Shown here: positions 47,281 to 57,266 of the stretch, piece by piece | Position numbering within the stretch: position 1 is the first letter of the stretch | Layout of the letters: each line of letters opens with the position of its first letter | NCBI RefSeq assembly: GCF_017583065.1 | Contig: NZ_JAGEVL010000001.1 | Coordinates: 1 to 64,000, forward strand | Source of the DNA: Staphylococcus shinii | Lineage (GTDB): Bacteria; Bacillota; Bacilli; Staphylococcales; Staphylococcaceae | DNA length: 64,000 nt | Direction: 5' to 3' | The notes under the pieces: generated by a model | The model's database searches: none | Seen by the model: the letters and a program-made list of their open reading frames with translations, nothing else | Told to the model about the DNA's origin: nothing | Made by a program: the position numbers and the translations under genes

Positions 47281-47969
47281 CCTCCTTTTTTACAAAGTTA
47301 GCAAAGAAGGCATTATTAGTATATGTAGTTAGTTATTTTTTAAAATAAGTACAAGCAAAACTAATAAAAAAATAAGTTAGATTAATGAAAGTTATATGCG
47401 GTAATGAAATATTAAATAGTAATATGATTTATTTTAATTATTAAATAATGTTAGTGGGTTAATAATATAAGGGGGGATGTATATTAAAGGAGATATTATA
47501 CGATTAGTATAATATAAATTAAAATAGAAATTGACTATTTGGTAACATATTTAGGAGTTAATAATTGGTATAGAGTCGGTGACTAAAGTGGTTCTTATGT
47601 AAGAGCCCTAATCAACTTAAGTAATTATTAAGCCCATTTCTAAAAGGACCACTTCTTTAAAGAAGTGGTTCTTGATTTATTAAGTTAGTAAAAGTGATAC
47701 CCTTTCTATCTAGTCATCTTAGTCAAATAAGAGCGATAAATTCCTTTTAGATGGATTAGATTTTTTTGGAGCTATATACTTGAGCGCAGTTCAAGTGATT
47801 TTTATTATAAAAAACACTAGTTTCTATATTTTTTAGTTATCGGAATTCAACCATTTAGTTTAAGCATTTTATTTTCAGTCATGTTTTCTTTGATGAAATA
47901 GGGGATGTATTTTAAGAGGAATTGACTTTGACGCGCTGACAATAATTAAATGTTTACCTAGATATATGT
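47281..47969. other. Long intergenic region in the accessory segment
   Basis: About 690 AT-rich bases hold no convincing protein gene. They contain the TarP-gene binding site (47281-47287) and the structured RNA candidate at 47565-47680. The minus strand 47680-47960 has only very short frames. Confidence 0.6.
47565..47680 (+). ncRNA. Candidate structured RNA with alternative pairings
   Basis: Hairpin GGTTCTT/AAGAGCC (47590-47607) precedes a 22-base perfect palindrome (47648-47669) that extends to a longer stem with wobble pairs. AAGTGGTTCTT occurs twice, at 47587-47597 and 47664-47674. Both copies can pair with AAGGACCACTT at 47643-47653. The left copy would thus compete with the terminator stem, and the first hairpin would sequester it, an attenuator-like layout. 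No plus-strand gene follows closely. The limits are approximate, and no clear promoter was found. The palindrome could also terminate the minus-strand lipoprotein gene. Confidence 0.4.
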
Positions 47970-48533
47970 TTAATTATCTTGTTCGTTATTTAATACTTTG
48001 CCATTCTTAGCATCAATAGTTACTTCGTGTTTTTCTTTATCTTTTTTAAGGTCTAAATCGTAAACGAGTTTCCCATCGTCTTTTGATAGTGACCACTCTT
48101 TGATGTCTCCGTCAAATTCTTTTTGACCTTTTTTAATGGCTTCTTTATAATCGATGGCGTTATTATAATTAAATGTTTCGTTTTTATTAAGTGAATCTTC
48201 GTTTTCTTGTTCTTTGTTCAAGATTTTTTTATTTTTATCAGAGATAATAACTTCTGACTCTTTATAATCACCTTGTTGTTCAATTTTATATGCCCATTCG
48301 CCGTTGCTTTTTTCATATGAGATGCCTTTTAAATGTTGGTTATTATATGTTTGTTGAGCTTTTTTAATAGCGTCTTCAGGGCTTGTTTTAATTTTGTTGA
48401 TAGCGATGACTTGGTTGTCAGATTTTGTATCTTTTTTATTTTCAGATTTTGTATCACTGTCAGATGAACCATTTCCACAACTAGCTAATAATAGACTAGA
48501 AAATACTATTACTGATAAACTTTTTAACTTCAT
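47970..48533 (-). CDS. PepSY-domain lipoprotein
   Basis: This 187-residue protein has a lipoprotein signal ending in LLLASC (Cys about residue 19), then a Ser/Asp/Lys-rich linker. Two PepSY-like repeats follow (about 50-105 and 120-185). Each has an A/EAIKKAQ or KEAIKKGQ helix followed by strands ending in (K)KILNKEQ or GKVLNNEQDN. PepSY proteins may inhibit or modulate proteases near the cell surface. ATG 48533 is chosen, 8 bases after AAAGGAG. The in-frame GTG at 48542 lies inside that site. Confidence 0.85.
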   Translation of the reverse strand: MKLKSLSVIVFSSLLLASCGNGSSDSDTKSENKKDTKSDNQVIAINKIKTSPEDAIKKAQQTYNNQHLKGISYEKSNGEWAYKIEQQGDYKESEVIISDKNKKILNKEQENEDSLNKNETFNYNNAIDYKEAIKKGQKEFDGDIKEWSLSKDDGKLVYDLDLKKDKEKHEVTIDAKNGKVLNNEQDN

Positions 48534-48790
48534 CTGCTTCACTCCTTTATCATTTTTACAATAAATACTTACCCAATCTTTGATATAGACAAAACATTAA
48601 ATGTGAAAATTTAATTTTAACCAGTTAAATCAGTTGATTTAACTGAATTTCAAAATAAAAGTAACATTTCCACTATAAGGTGATAAAAATAGTTAAGAAA
48701 TAGGAAAAATAGTAAAAATAACACGTGTTGTGCAAGAACCCTGTTAAATAAATATAAACACGTTATAATAAGTATAATTGAGATGGAGGA

Positions 48791-48814
48791 ATGACAGATT
48801 GGATTTTTGGTTAA
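48791..48814 (+). other. Seven-codon reading frame overlapping the menE start
   Basis: ATG 48791 opens MTDWIFG and stops at TAA 48812-48814, out of frame with menE, whose TTG lies at 48799. The site GGAGGA touches this ATG directly, so spacing favours the TTG. The ATG is probably a weak decoy. Confidence 0.35.
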
Positions 48815-50178
48815 AAACACAAGCTGAACAAAATAGTAAAGGAATATTTATCGATGATGGCGCGAATCAAATTACTTTTGGGAAGATGTATGATTGCGCT
48901 AAAAGACTCGCCTATAGTCTAAAACAATTAGAATTAAGCAGAATAGGTTTATATGTTAACAATACAATAGAATCCATAGTATTAATTAATGCTGCATGGG
49001 TAGCAGGAATAGAAGTAGCCATGGTTAATACGAGGTTAACTAAGGAAGAAATGATTGCTCAAATGAAATCTATAAATGTAAGTACCATCATAGCGATGGA
49101 ACAACTTCATTTAAGAGATATTAAAGTGATAGATTTTCAAACATTGCAGACTCAGGAAGGGCACGAATTCGAAGCGCCGTTTTCAATCGCTCGAATCGCA
49201 TCTATTATGTTTACTTCTGGTACTACAGGTCCACAAAAAGCAGTACCACAAACTTTTGATAATCATTATGCGAGTGCATTAGGTTGTAAAGAAAGCCTTG
49301 GATTTAATCAATCTACGAAATGGTTATCGGTATTGCCGATTTATCATATTTCTGGTTTAAGTGTTGTGTTACGTGCGTTAATTGAAGGTTTTACACTACG
49401 GCTTGAATCGAAATTTGATGCTGATAAAATGTTAAAGATAATTAAAGAAGAGAATCCTACACATATTTCGTTAGTACCGCAGACTTTAAAATGGTTAATG
49501 GACAAAGGATGGCAACAGCCATTTGCAATTCAAAAAATATTACTTGGCGGAGCTAAGCTAACTACGTCGTTAATAAATAAAGCATTAGATTATAATTTAC
49601 CGATATACAATTCTTTTGGTATGACTGAGACATGTTCACAATTTTTAACAGCTACACCAAAAATGTTGAAACTCCGACCAGATACTGTCGGGAAACCTAG
49701 CGATAATGTTGAAGTGAAAATTTCACAACCTAATGTTTATGGCCATGGGGAATTACTGATTAAAGGTGACAATGTTATGAATGGTTATCTTTTCCCGACA
49801 AATAAACAAGATACCTTTGAGGATGGTTATTTTAAAACAGGTGATATAGCAGAAATCGATGAAGAAGGTTATGTCATGGTGTTTGATCGTAGAAAGGATT
49901 TAATTATAAGCGGTGGGGAAAACATATACCCTTATCAAATAGAAACGGTTGCCAAAAAGCATAAGTCTATCGAAGATGCAATGTGTGTCGGTATTGAGGA
50001 TGATACATGGGGTGAAGTACCTTATTTATATTATGTTGCATCAGAAACTTTAACAAATAAACATTTAATAACGTTCTTTCAAAACCATCTAGCAAAGTAT
50101 AAAGTGCCAAAGCAATTTAAGCGTGTTACTTCTTTACCGTATACATCAACAGGCAAATTGCAGAGGAATCATTTATAA
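48799..50178 (+). CDS. menE: o-Succinylbenzoate-CoA ligase
   Basis: MenE activates o-succinylbenzoate with ATP and CoA in menaquinone synthesis. The 459-residue adenylate-forming enzyme shows [16 protein letters not shown] near residue 130, [11 protein letters not shown] near 270, [13 protein letters not shown] near 350, [16 protein letters not shown] near 365 and the C-terminal lysine in [11 protein letters not shown] 48799 is chosen because GGAGGA lies 8 bases upstream and the resulting MDFWL matches the S. aureus protein as I remember it. menC follows after 18 bases. Confidence 0.94.
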   Translation: MDFWLKTQAEQNSKGIFIDDGANQITFGKMYDCAKRLAYSLKQLELSRIGLYVNNTIESIVLINAAWVAGIEVAMVNTRLTKEEMIAQMKSINVSTIIAMEQLHLRDIKVIDFQTLQTQEGHEFEAPFSIARIASIMFTSGTTGPQKAVPQTFDNHYASALGCKESLGFNQSTKWLSVLPIYHISGLSVVLRALIEGFTLRLESKFDADKMLKIIKEENPTHISLVPQTLKWLMDKGWQQPFAIQKILLGGAKLTTSLINKALDYNLPIYNSFGMTETCSQFLTATPKMLKLRPDTVGKPSDNVEVKISQPNVYGHGELLIKGDNVMNGYLFPTNKQDTFEDGYFKTGDIAEIDEEGYVMVFDRRKDLIISGGENIYPYQIETVAKKHKSIEDAMCVGIEDDTWGEVPYLYYVASETLTNKHLITFFQNHLAKYKVPKQFKRVTSLPYTSTGKLQRNHL

Positions 50179-50196
50179 AAGTAATAAGGAGTCTAT

Positions 50197-51201
50197 ATGA
50201 AAATAGTTGATATGCATCTATATCTTTATGATGAACGGTTTAATACACCAATTATTACACCTAAAATAAAACTGGAGAAACGTAAAGCATTGTTTGTAGC
50301 TTTAGTTACGGATAATAATGTATATTACTATGGAGAGTGTAACGCATTTGAAACCGATTGGTATACAAATGAAACGATTGATGAAGCTCAAATTCAAGTT
50401 AAAGAGTGGTTTGAAAGTATTCAAGACATAGCGTTTTATACTTTTGATGATATAATAAGTAGTTTAAACCATTTATCTAAATACCCGGCAACTAGAAGTA
50501 TGATTGTAATGGCTTGCTACCAAATGTTTTTTAAATTAACAGATTTTAGCGTAGCATATGGTGCAACGGTTAGTGGCTTAGCAGAAGAAAATATCTTGCA
50601 ATTATCTCAAACGCGACCTCAACGCGTTAAAATAAAATGGTCTGATTCAATTTTAGATGATATTAAAACAGTTGAAAAATTATCATTCAAACCAGATATT
50701 GTTGTAGATGCAAATGAATCTATAACCGAGGCGGAGATAACCAAGCTAACAACAATTGGAAATAACCGATTATTGTATATAGAGGAGCCATTTAAATCTT
50801 TAGAGATGCTAAAACAGTTTTATATCTATGAATTACCACCAGTTGCCATAGATGAAAAGGCAGACACTGTAAATAACATTCTAGAGGCTATAGATGCTTA
50901 CGCTATAGCTGTTGTTGTATTGAAGCCATTTAGATTAGGAGGCATTGATAAGGTGCTGGATATCATTAAAGCTCTTAGTGATAAAAATGTAAAAATAGTC
51001 ATAGGTGGCATGTATGAGTATGGCTTGAGTAGGTATTTTACTGCGATGCTAGCCCAACTTTGTGATTATCCAAGTGATATTACACCAGAAGGCTATTATT
51101 TTGAAAAAGATATAGTCGACCGCGCAGGTATATTAAAAGGAGGCTCAATTTATTTTGAGCCTCCAAAGGTTAAGAGTACAAGATTAACACGAATTTATTA
51201 A
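50197..51201 (+). CDS. menC: o-Succinylbenzoate synthase
   Basis: MenC dehydrates SHCHC to o-succinylbenzoate in the menaquinone pathway. It is a 334-residue enolase-superfamily protein. The catalytic pattern is present: the KxK lysines in RVKIKW, and metal ligands in DANES, EEPF and DEKAD. The second catalytic lysine is in [10 protein letters not shown]. It forms an operon with menE. Its stop codon overlaps the stop of yidD on the other strand. Confidence 0.94.
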   Translation: MKIVDMHLYLYDERFNTPIITPKIKLEKRKALFVALVTDNNVYYYGECNAFETDWYTNETIDEAQIQVKEWFESIQDIAFYTFDDIISSLNHLSKYPATRSMIVMACYQMFFKLTDFSVAYGATVSGLAEENILQLSQTRPQRVKIKWSDSILDDIKTVEKLSFKPDIVVDANESITEAEITKLTTIGNNRLLYIEEPFKSLEMLKQFYIYELPPVAIDEKADTVNNILEAIDAYAIAVVVLKPFRLGGIDKVLDIIKALSDKNVKIVIGGMYEYGLSRYFTAMLAQLCDYPSDITPEGYYFEKDIVDRAGILKGGSIYFEPPKVKSTRLTRIY

Positions 51202-51434
51202 TCTTTTTTGTTATCTTTTTTCTTTAAAGGCACTGGATCAAAACCGCCTTTATGAAGCGGATGACATTTTGAAATTCTTTTAATACCTAACCAAGTACCT
51301 TTGAATGCACCATATACTTGAATTGCCTCTCTTGTATATTCCGAACAAGTAGGGTAAAAACGGCAAGTTGCAGGCGTTAATGGTGATATGAATCGTTGAT
51401 ATATACGGATTAGTCCAAGAAATATAGTTTTCAT
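51198..51434 (-). CDS. yidD: Membrane protein insertion efficiency factor YidD
   Basis: This 78-residue peripheral membrane protein assists insertion of proteins by YidC. The family motif is complete: [30 protein letters not shown], with three conserved cysteines (the third in [15 protein letters not shown]). ATG 51434 is chosen, 8 bases after GGAGG. The longer reading to 51470 precedes that site. It is convergent with menC, and the two stop codons overlap. Confidence 0.94.
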   Translation of the reverse strand: MKTIFLGLIRIYQRFISPLTPATCRFYPTCSEYTREAIQVYGAFKGTWLGIKRISKCHPLHKGGFDPVPLKKKDNKKD

Positions 51435-51506
51435 AAATTTTGCCTCCAACAAATAGCTTAGCTTTAGCATAGTTAGTTTAACATAATAATGGGAAGAGTG
51501 ATGTAT

Positions 51507-51977
51507 ATGAAGTTTAAAGACAAAGATAACGACAACGTATATTTATCATATAAAGATAAAGAAGATATTGCTGATGGAAATCATGTACTTATTATTCCGA
51601 AATATAAAAATCAGTTGCTATTTACAAACCATAAATTACGGGGCATCGAATTCCCAGGCGGTAAAAAAGAGAATGGAGAAACAAGTGAAGCAGCTGTTGC
51701 GCGTGAGTTGTTTGAAGAAACAGGGGCGACGATAGCGCAATGCGAGTATATTGCACAATATCAAGTACAACGTGTAAACGGCGTTAGCTTCACCAAAGAT
51801 GTATTTATGGTAAATGTATCAGAGATAAGTCGACAAGACGATTATTTAGAAACAAATGGACCGTTATTTTATAAGAATATAGCTGATGTTCCAGAAAGTA
51901 AAAAAAGTTATTTGTTGAAGGATGATGCAATTTTACACTGTTTAGAGAGAGTGATATCACTTGGATTTTATAAATAG
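51507..51977 (+). CDS. Nudix hydrolase (YtkD-like)
   Basis: This 156-residue protein has a complete Nudix box, starting at GGKKENGE and ending in RELFEETGA (about residues 53-76). The Arg and Glu residues that bind metal and pyrophosphate are in place. The family hydrolyses nucleoside diphosphates linked to other groups. YtkD-type members act on oxidised nucleotides or RNA 5' ends, which is inferred here. ATG 51507 gives a 10-base spacing from GGAAG; ATGs at 51489 and 51501 are less suitable. It overlaps the next gene by 17 bases. Confidence 0.85.
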   Translation: MKFKDKDNDNVYLSYKDKEDIADGNHVLIIPKYKNQLLFTNHKLRGIEFPGGKKENGETSEAAVARELFEETGATIAQCEYIAQYQVQRVNGVSFTKDVFMVNVSEISRQDDYLETNGPLFYKNIADVPESKKSYLLKDDAILHCLERVISLGFYK

Positions 51978-52734
51978 AAAACGTATGCCAATAGAATCTA
52001 TACATCATATATTTGAAGAAGTCACATATTGTGTCGATAACTTAAAAGTTCGAGGCTTAGTAATGACGCCAAAAAAAGATGTAAAAAGAATTGTGATTTA
52101 TTTACGTGGTGGTAAAGGTCAAGTAGGCAAAGTAAGAGCAGCCAGAATGATGCAATTTGCAAATACAAGCACTTTAGTCTTTGGTCCGTATTATAGAGGA
52201 AATAATGGTAGTGAGGGTAAAGATGAATTTTATGGGGCAGATTTAAATGATGTCACGGTCGCTATACGCATACTGCATCAAAAATACCCTATTGCTGACA
52301 TTCATATGGTTGGGTTTTCGAGAGGTGGACTTCAAGGTTTGCTCACATTTCAAGATTTACCAATCTCAAGTTATATTATTTGGGGTGGTGTGTCTGATAT
52401 ATACTTAATGTATGAAGAACGTGTTGACTTAAGGGGCATGTTGAAACGCATGATTGGCCATCCTAAAAAGCAGGCTGATGCCTATCAACAGCGAGATGCA
52501 TTAGCTCAGATTACTAAGTCAAGTCCACCTATATTTATTGTTCACGGTGGAGAAGATAAGCAAGTAGGCATTCATCATGCCTATTATTTAGCGCAGCAAT
52601 TAGAGGAAAAGGGAACGACTTTCCGTACGTTTTATCAAATGTCAGAAGGTCATATACCGAGACCTTTTGCTTTAAAAGAAACACTTTATGAAATCAAGAA
52701 GTGGATGACAGATGTGGAAAAAAATAAAATATAA
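51961..52734 (+). CDS. Alpha/beta hydrolase (prolyl-oligopeptidase-like fold)
   Basis: This 257-residue protein has an intact catalytic triad: nucleophile elbow GFSRGGLQG near residue 119, the acid in HGGEDKQVG near 201, and the histidine in SEGHIPRPF near 235. The oxyanion region is YLRGGKGQVG. Substrate is unknown. It starts at TTG 51961 within the Nudix gene, which points to translational coupling. The alternative ATG 51985 would remove eight residues and has no clear binding site. Confidence 0.8.
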   Translation: MDFINRKRMPIESIHHIFEEVTYCVDNLKVRGLVMTPKKDVKRIVIYLRGGKGQVGKVRAARMMQFANTSTLVFGPYYRGNNGSEGKDEFYGADLNDVTVAIRILHQKYPIADIHMVGFSRGGLQGLLTFQDLPISSYIIWGGVSDIYLMYEERVDLRGMLKRMIGHPKKQADAYQQRDALAQITKSSPPIFIVHGGEDKQVGIHHAYYLAQQLEEKGTTFRTFYQMSEGHIPRPFALKETLYEIKKWMTDVEKNKI

Positions 52735-52743
52735 TAGAATAAA

Positions 52744-52788
52744 TAAAAATAGAGGAGCGGGCATTACGCCCGCTCCTCTATTTTATAT
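52744..52788. terminator. Bidirectional terminator between hydrolase and pckA
   Basis: AAATAGAGGAGCGGGC and GCCCGCTCCTCTATTT form a perfect long stem with a short loop, serving both convergent genes. Confidence 0.95.
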
Positions 52789-52810
52789 ATGATATTTGTG
52801 ATATTAAATA

Positions 52811-54400
52811 TTATTTGAACCCGCCGTGTGTTGCTAAATCATCTACTTCTACTCCAAATTTTTCGAAGTTATGTTTGAAACGATTGATTAAATCTTGAGC
52901 TTGTTCTCTATATGCTTCTGGCTTACTCCAAGCATTAATAGGGTTCAATAGAGTTTGAGGAACATCCTCAACTTCTACTGGGATATCTAAACCGAACATA
53001 TCGTCTTTAATATATTCAGCCTCTCTTAATTCTCCAGTAATTGCTTGATTTACCATTTGTCTCGTGTAATTTAGACTAATACGACGCCCTACGCCATATT
53101 TACCACCAGTCCAGCCAGTGTTTACAAGATAAACATCAACATCATGTTGATCAATTAAGTTGCCTAATAAATCAGCATAAACTTTAGCGTTTAGAGGTAA
53201 GAATGGTGAACCAAAGCATGTAGAGAATGAAGGTTCTGGCTCAGTTACGCCACGTTCTGTACCAGCTAATTTAGCAGTAAATCCACTCAAGAAATGGTAC
53301 ATTGCTTGATCTTTGGATAATTTTGAAATTGGTGGTAGAACACCAAAAGCGTCTGCAGTTAAGAAAATAATTGTATTAGGGTGAGCCGCTTTAGATGGTG
53401 TTACAATATTTTCAATATGGTTGATTGGATATGCTGCTCTAGTATTTTCTGTGTATTGATTATCATCGAAGTCAACGTCACCATCTTCGTCAACAATAAC
53501 ATTTTCTAAAATGGTACCGTATTTAATAGCGTCATAAATTTGAGGTTCTTTTTTATAAGAAAGGTTAATTGCTTTTGCGTAACAACCACCTTCAATGTTA
53601 AAGATGCCATTTTCGTTCCAACCATGTTCGTCGTCTCCAATAAGCTTACGCGTTGGATCAGCTGATAGTGTAGTTTTACCAGTTCCAGAAAGACCGAAGA
53701 ATAAAGCAACGTCACCTTTGTCTCCAACGTTAGCTGAACAGTGCATGCTCATAATGTTATCTTTAGGTAGTAAATAGTTCATTACGGAGAAAATACCTTT
53801 TTTCATTTCACCAGCGTACTCAGTACCACCAATGAGGATGACTTTATGTTTGAAAGATGTGATGATAAATGTTTCTGAGTTTGTGCCGTCAATTTCTGGA
53901 TCGGCTTTAAAATGCGGTGCTGAAATAATTGTGAAGTTTGGTTTGATTTCTTGTGCTTCTTCTTTTGAATTTGGACGGATAAACATATTTTGAGCAAATA
54001 AGTTATGCCACGCTAATTCATTTACAACAGTTAATTTCAATTGTGAGTCGTTATCACTGCCTGCATAACCATTGAATACGTATAGTTCATCTTTTTTGTC
54101 TAAATAATTTAGTACCTTATCGTATAAGTTTAAAAATGTTTCTTCCTCAATCGGTTGATTAACATTACCCCAGTCAATATCATCTCTATAAGATGGCTCA
54201 TTTACAATAAACTTATCTTTTGGTGAACGACCTGTATATTTACCTGTTCTAGCGTTAATTGCACCTAATTCGGTAAGTTCGCCTTCATCATTATTTAAAA
54301 TTTTATTATACAACTGTGTTGTAGATAATTGAAATAATGAAGATTTTTTGTCTAAAATACTTTCAATTTTGCTTGTATAAGTGTATGTATCTACAGCCAT
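52811..54400 (-). CDS. pckA: Phosphoenolpyruvate carboxykinase (ATP)
   Basis: PckA converts oxaloacetate and ATP to phosphoenolpyruvate, the first committed step of gluconeogenesis. The 529-residue cytosolic enzyme shows the P-loop [11 protein letters not shown] near residue 233, the kinase-2 motif GDDEHGW near 251, and substrate-binding GRSPKDKF near 57. GGAGGG precedes the ATG. It is divergent from metK. A CcpA-type site lies 28-42 bases upstream of the start codon. Confidence 0.97.
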   Translation of the reverse strand: MAVDTYTYTSKIESILDKKSSLFQLSTTQLYNKILNNDEGELTELGAINARTGKYTGRSPKDKFIVNEPSYRDDIDWGNVNQPIEEETFLNLYDKVLNYLDKKDELYVFNGYAGSDNDSQLKLTVVNELAWHNLFAQNMFIRPNSKEEAQEIKPNFTIISAPHFKADPEIDGTNSETFIITSFKHKVILIGGTEYAGEMKKGIFSVMNYLLPKDNIMSMHCSANVGDKGDVALFFGLSGTGKTTLSADPTRKLIGDDEHGWNENGIFNIEGGCYAKAINLSYKKEPQIYDAIKYGTILENVIVDEDGDVDFDDNQYTENTRAAYPINHIENIVTPSKAAHPNTIIFLTADAFGVLPPISKLSKDQAMYHFLSGFTAKLAGTERGVTEPEPSFSTCFGSPFLPLNAKVYADLLGNLIDQHDVDVYLVNTGWTGGKYGVGRRISLNYTRQMVNQAITGELREAEYIKDDMFGLDIPVEVEDVPQTLLNPINAWSKPEAYREQAQDLINRFKHNFEKFGVEVDDLATHGGFK

Positions 54401-54427
54401 ACTAATCCCTCCAACGCTATTTAGTTA

Positions 54428-54442
54428 TTGTAAGCCTTTACA
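54428..54442 (-). promoter_or_regulatory. Probable CcpA (cre) site of pckA
   Basis: On the minus strand TTGTAAAGGCTTACA matches WTGNAANCGNWNNCW except for one central base and is nearly palindromic. Repression by CcpA fits a gluconeogenic gene. Confidence 0.55.
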
Positions 54443-54522
54443 ATTACAGAGTATAACACATATATATCATTAGTCCATACCAATTTAAAAGGAATTTTAA
54501 ATAAATATTAATAAATGTAAAA

Positions 54523-54551
54523 TTGACATTATATCGTTGATTCTGTACTAT
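54523..54551 (+). promoter_or_regulatory. metK promoter
   Basis: TTGACA and TACTAT are separated by 17 bases, directly ahead of the riboswitch. Confidence 0.8.
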
Positions 54552-54562
54552 AGAACTTAACG

Positions 54563-54736
54563 GATTCTCTTATCCTGAGTGGCGGAGGGACATGGACCCA
54601 ATGAAGCCCAGCAACCTCTTCTTAATACGAAGAAAGGTGCCAAACCGTTTGCAGACAAATAGCGTCTGAACGATAAGAGCGAATGGACGTATAAGGGCCT
54701 TCTCTCTATTTATTGATAGTGTAGAAGGCTTTTTTA
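54563..54736 (+). promoter_or_regulatory. SAM-I (S-box) riboswitch with terminator
   Basis: The aptamer is recognised by its conserved core. P1 strands CTCTTATC and GATAAGAG lie at 54566-54574 and 54672-54679. Between them are GAGTGGCGGAGGGA, GAAGCCCAGCAACC and AAGGTGCCAAA in order. Behind it GCCTTCT/AGAAGGC (54697-54729) and six T residues form the terminator. High SAM should favour termination and shut down metK. Some 50 bases then separate it from the metK start. Confidence 0.95.
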
Positions 54737-54788
54737 ATGAGCTCAACAGAGAGAGAATTTTCGTAATTTAAAACTAAAGGAGCAAATT

Positions 54789-55985
54789 ATGACTTACAAT
54801 AGAAGATTATTCACTTCAGAATCGGTAACAGAAGGACATCCTGATAAAATAGCGGATCAAGTATCTGACGCTATATTGGATGAAATATTAAAAGACGACC
54901 CTCATGCACGTGTTGCTTGTGAGACTACAGTAACAACTGGTATGGCGTTAATTTCAGGTGAAATATCAACAACAACATATGTTGATATTCCAAAAGTGGT
55001 ACGAGAAACAATTAAAGAGATTGGATATACGCGTGCTAAATACGGTTACGATAGCCAAACCATGGCAGTGTTAACGGCAATTGATGAACAGTCACCAGAT
55101 ATCGCTCAAGGTGTCGATACAGCTTTAGAATATCGTGAAGATGCTACTGAAGAAGAAATAGAAGCTACAGGAGCGGGCGACCAAGGTTTGATGTTCGGTT
55201 ATGCAACAAATGAGACGGATACATACATGCCTTTACCGATTTTCTTATCACATCAACTTGCTAAACGCTTATCAGATGTACGTAAAGATGAGATATTAGA
55301 CTATTTACGCCCTGATGGTAAAGTACAAGTAACTGTAGAGTATGATGAACAAGATCAACCACATCGCATTGATACGATTGTCGTATCAACGCAACATGCT
55401 GAAGATATTGAATTAGAACAAATCCAAGATGATATCAAGCATCATGTTATTTATCCAACAGTACCAGAAGCACTTTTAGATGAGGATACAAAATTTTATA
55501 TCAATCCTACTGGGCGTTTCGTAATAGGTGGTCCACAAGGTGATGCAGGACTTACTGGGCGTAAAATAATTGTTGACACATATGGCGGTTATGCACGTCA
55601 TGGCGGGGGATGCTTTAGCGGTAAGGACCCAACTAAAGTAGACCGTTCAGCTGCATATGCTGCACGTTATGTAGCTAAAAATATCGTTGCTGCTGAATTA
55701 GCAGATAAATGTGAGGTACAACTTGCATATGCTATCGGTGTAGCTGAACCAGTTTCTATTTCTATAGATACGTTTGGCACAGGAAAAGTTAATGAAAGTG
55801 AATTGGTTGAAGCAGTGAGAGAACATTTTGATTTAAGACCCGCTGGGATTATTAAAATGTTAGACTTGAAACATCCAATTTATAAACAAACTGCTGCATA
55901 TGGTCATTTTGGTCGTACAGATGTATTATTACCATGGGAAAAGTTAGATAAAATTAATTTATTAAAAGATACAGTTAAAGCTTAA
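54789..55985 (+). CDS. metK: S-adenosylmethionine synthetase
   Basis: MetK makes S-adenosylmethionine from methionine and ATP. The 398-residue protein shows GHPDKIADQ near residue 16, [12 protein letters not shown] near 117 and the phosphate loop [19 protein letters not shown] near 270. Length is typical. AAGGAG precedes the ATG. Control by its own product through the upstream SAM-I riboswitch is evident in the sequence. Confidence 0.98.
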   Translation: MTYNRRLFTSESVTEGHPDKIADQVSDAILDEILKDDPHARVACETTVTTGMALISGEISTTTYVDIPKVVRETIKEIGYTRAKYGYDSQTMAVLTAIDEQSPDIAQGVDTALEYREDATEEEIEATGAGDQGLMFGYATNETDTYMPLPIFLSHQLAKRLSDVRKDEILDYLRPDGKVQVTVEYDEQDQPHRIDTIVVSTQHAEDIELEQIQDDIKHHVIYPTVPEALLDEDTKFYINPTGRFVIGGPQGDAGLTGRKIIVDTYGGYARHGGGCFSGKDPTKVDRSAAYAARYVAKNIVAAELADKCEVQLAYAIGVAEPVSISIDTFGTGKVNESELVEAVREHFDLRPAGIIKMLDLKHPIYKQTAAYGHFGRTDVLLPWEKLDKINLLKDTVKA

Positions 55986-56077
55986 CAAGAACAAAAATTT
56001 TTTAACTTTACTATCGAATGCTATGCGTTTATCTATTATAATTAAGTTACTGAACACATAAAGGAGCGTTTTTTGTT

Positions 56078-56986
56078 ATGAATTCATTTGGACCATTAGA
56101 GATTGGTTTAATTGTGGCAATTGTTGTAGCAATAATTTGTTTCATTTTATTTATCATTGCTTTGAAAAGTAAAAAGAAAGCACAACAAAAGGTAGAAGAA
56201 CAATACAAAACCAGAGAACAAAAACTAAGCGACGAGCATGAAGAAGAATTAGAAAAAGAAAGAATAGAAAATAAAAAAACAGTAACAAAGCAAAAAGAAG
56301 AATATAATGCTACAGTTAGTTCAAAAAACAGGGAAATTGATGCATTAAAATTATTCTCTAAAAATCAAAGTGAATATGTAACTGATATGAGACTAATTGG
56401 CATTCGAGAAAGATTAGTAAATGAAAAAAGAATTCGTCCAGAAGATATGCATATTATGGCCAATATATTTTTACCTAAAAATGAATTTAATGATGTACAG
56501 CGTATTAGCCACCTAGTACTTACACGTACTGGTTTATATATTATTGATTCACAATTATTAAAAGGTCATGTATACAATGGTGTGAGTGCCGCACAGTTTA
56601 AAGAACAACCTATGATGGAACAGGTATTTAATACCTTGGAGCTTGATAGACAAGAACCACAAACCCTTGTATTAGATCAAAATGAAGATGAAAATTCATT
56701 GTCTTTTGTTAATTACACTACTCATTTAAATGAGATTGAGAAACTTGCTGGTGATATTCAAACTGAATTAAATTTAAAATTCACACCGACAACAATTTTA
56801 TATTTTAATCCTAAAAATGAAGGTGATGTAACAATTTCAAACTATGCGCAAAGTTCAAATACGAAAGTGCTAGTTGGTCCAGAACAATTGGATGAATACT
56901 TTAATAAATTCGTATTCCATGGTCGTATTCAATATAACGTTGAAGATTTACAACGTGTTATGGATGAAATTGAATCATTTAACTAA
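56078..56986 (+). CDS. Membrane-anchored NERD-like protein
   Basis: This 302-residue protein has an N-terminal membrane segment (about 7-29) and a Lys/Glu-rich coiled coil (about 30-95). The cytoplasmic domain resembles a diverged NERD (nuclease-related) fold: ISHLVLTRTGLYIIDSQLLKGHVY occupies the place of the NERD strand-D-strand-K core. The usual E/D-x-K catalytic pattern is not clear, so nuclease activity is doubtful. GGAG precedes the ATG. A terminator follows. Confidence 0.6.
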   Translation: MNSFGPLEIGLIVAIVVAIICFILFIIALKSKKKAQQKVEEQYKTREQKLSDEHEEELEKERIENKKTVTKQKEEYNATVSSKNREIDALKLFSKNQSEYVTDMRLIGIRERLVNEKRIRPEDMHIMANIFLPKNEFNDVQRISHLVLTRTGLYIIDSQLLKGHVYNGVSAAQFKEQPMMEQVFNTLELDRQEPQTLVLDQNEDENSLSFVNYTTHLNEIEKLAGDIQTELNLKFTPTTILYFNPKNEGDVTISNYAQSSNTKVLVGPEQLDEYFNKFVFHGRIQYNVEDLQRVMDEIESFN

Positions 56987-57032
56987 AGTTACAAATTTCA
57001 TAGTTCAAGAAAAATAATGAAATGTAGTACAT

Positions 57033-57073
57033 AATGTCAGCGAAAGCCATCAGGCTTTTGTTGACATTTTTTG
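57033..57073 (+). terminator. Terminator after the NERD-like gene
   Basis: AATGTCAGCGAAAGCC and GGCTTTTGTTGACATT form a strong hairpin with T residues. No gene is visible in 57074-57266. Confidence 0.9.
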
Positions 57074-57266
57074 TTAAGGATAAATTAAAAAAAATTCTAA
57101 TTCGTCTGCATAAATAAATTAAGTTAAATTAAATGTGAAGCTGTCATCTTATATCATAAGAAAATACAAAAATAAGAACTAATTATAAGTATTTAGGCAT
57201 TTTTATTTATATATTTCGAAATATTTATTAGTATAATAATTAACAAAATAAAAAGGGGATTTTAAC

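Noticed and set aside
47680..47900. Possible Fst-type toxin on the minus strand opposite the RNA candidate
   Set aside because: Only very short frames are present, with stops where a toxin would need sense codons. At most it is a decayed remnant.
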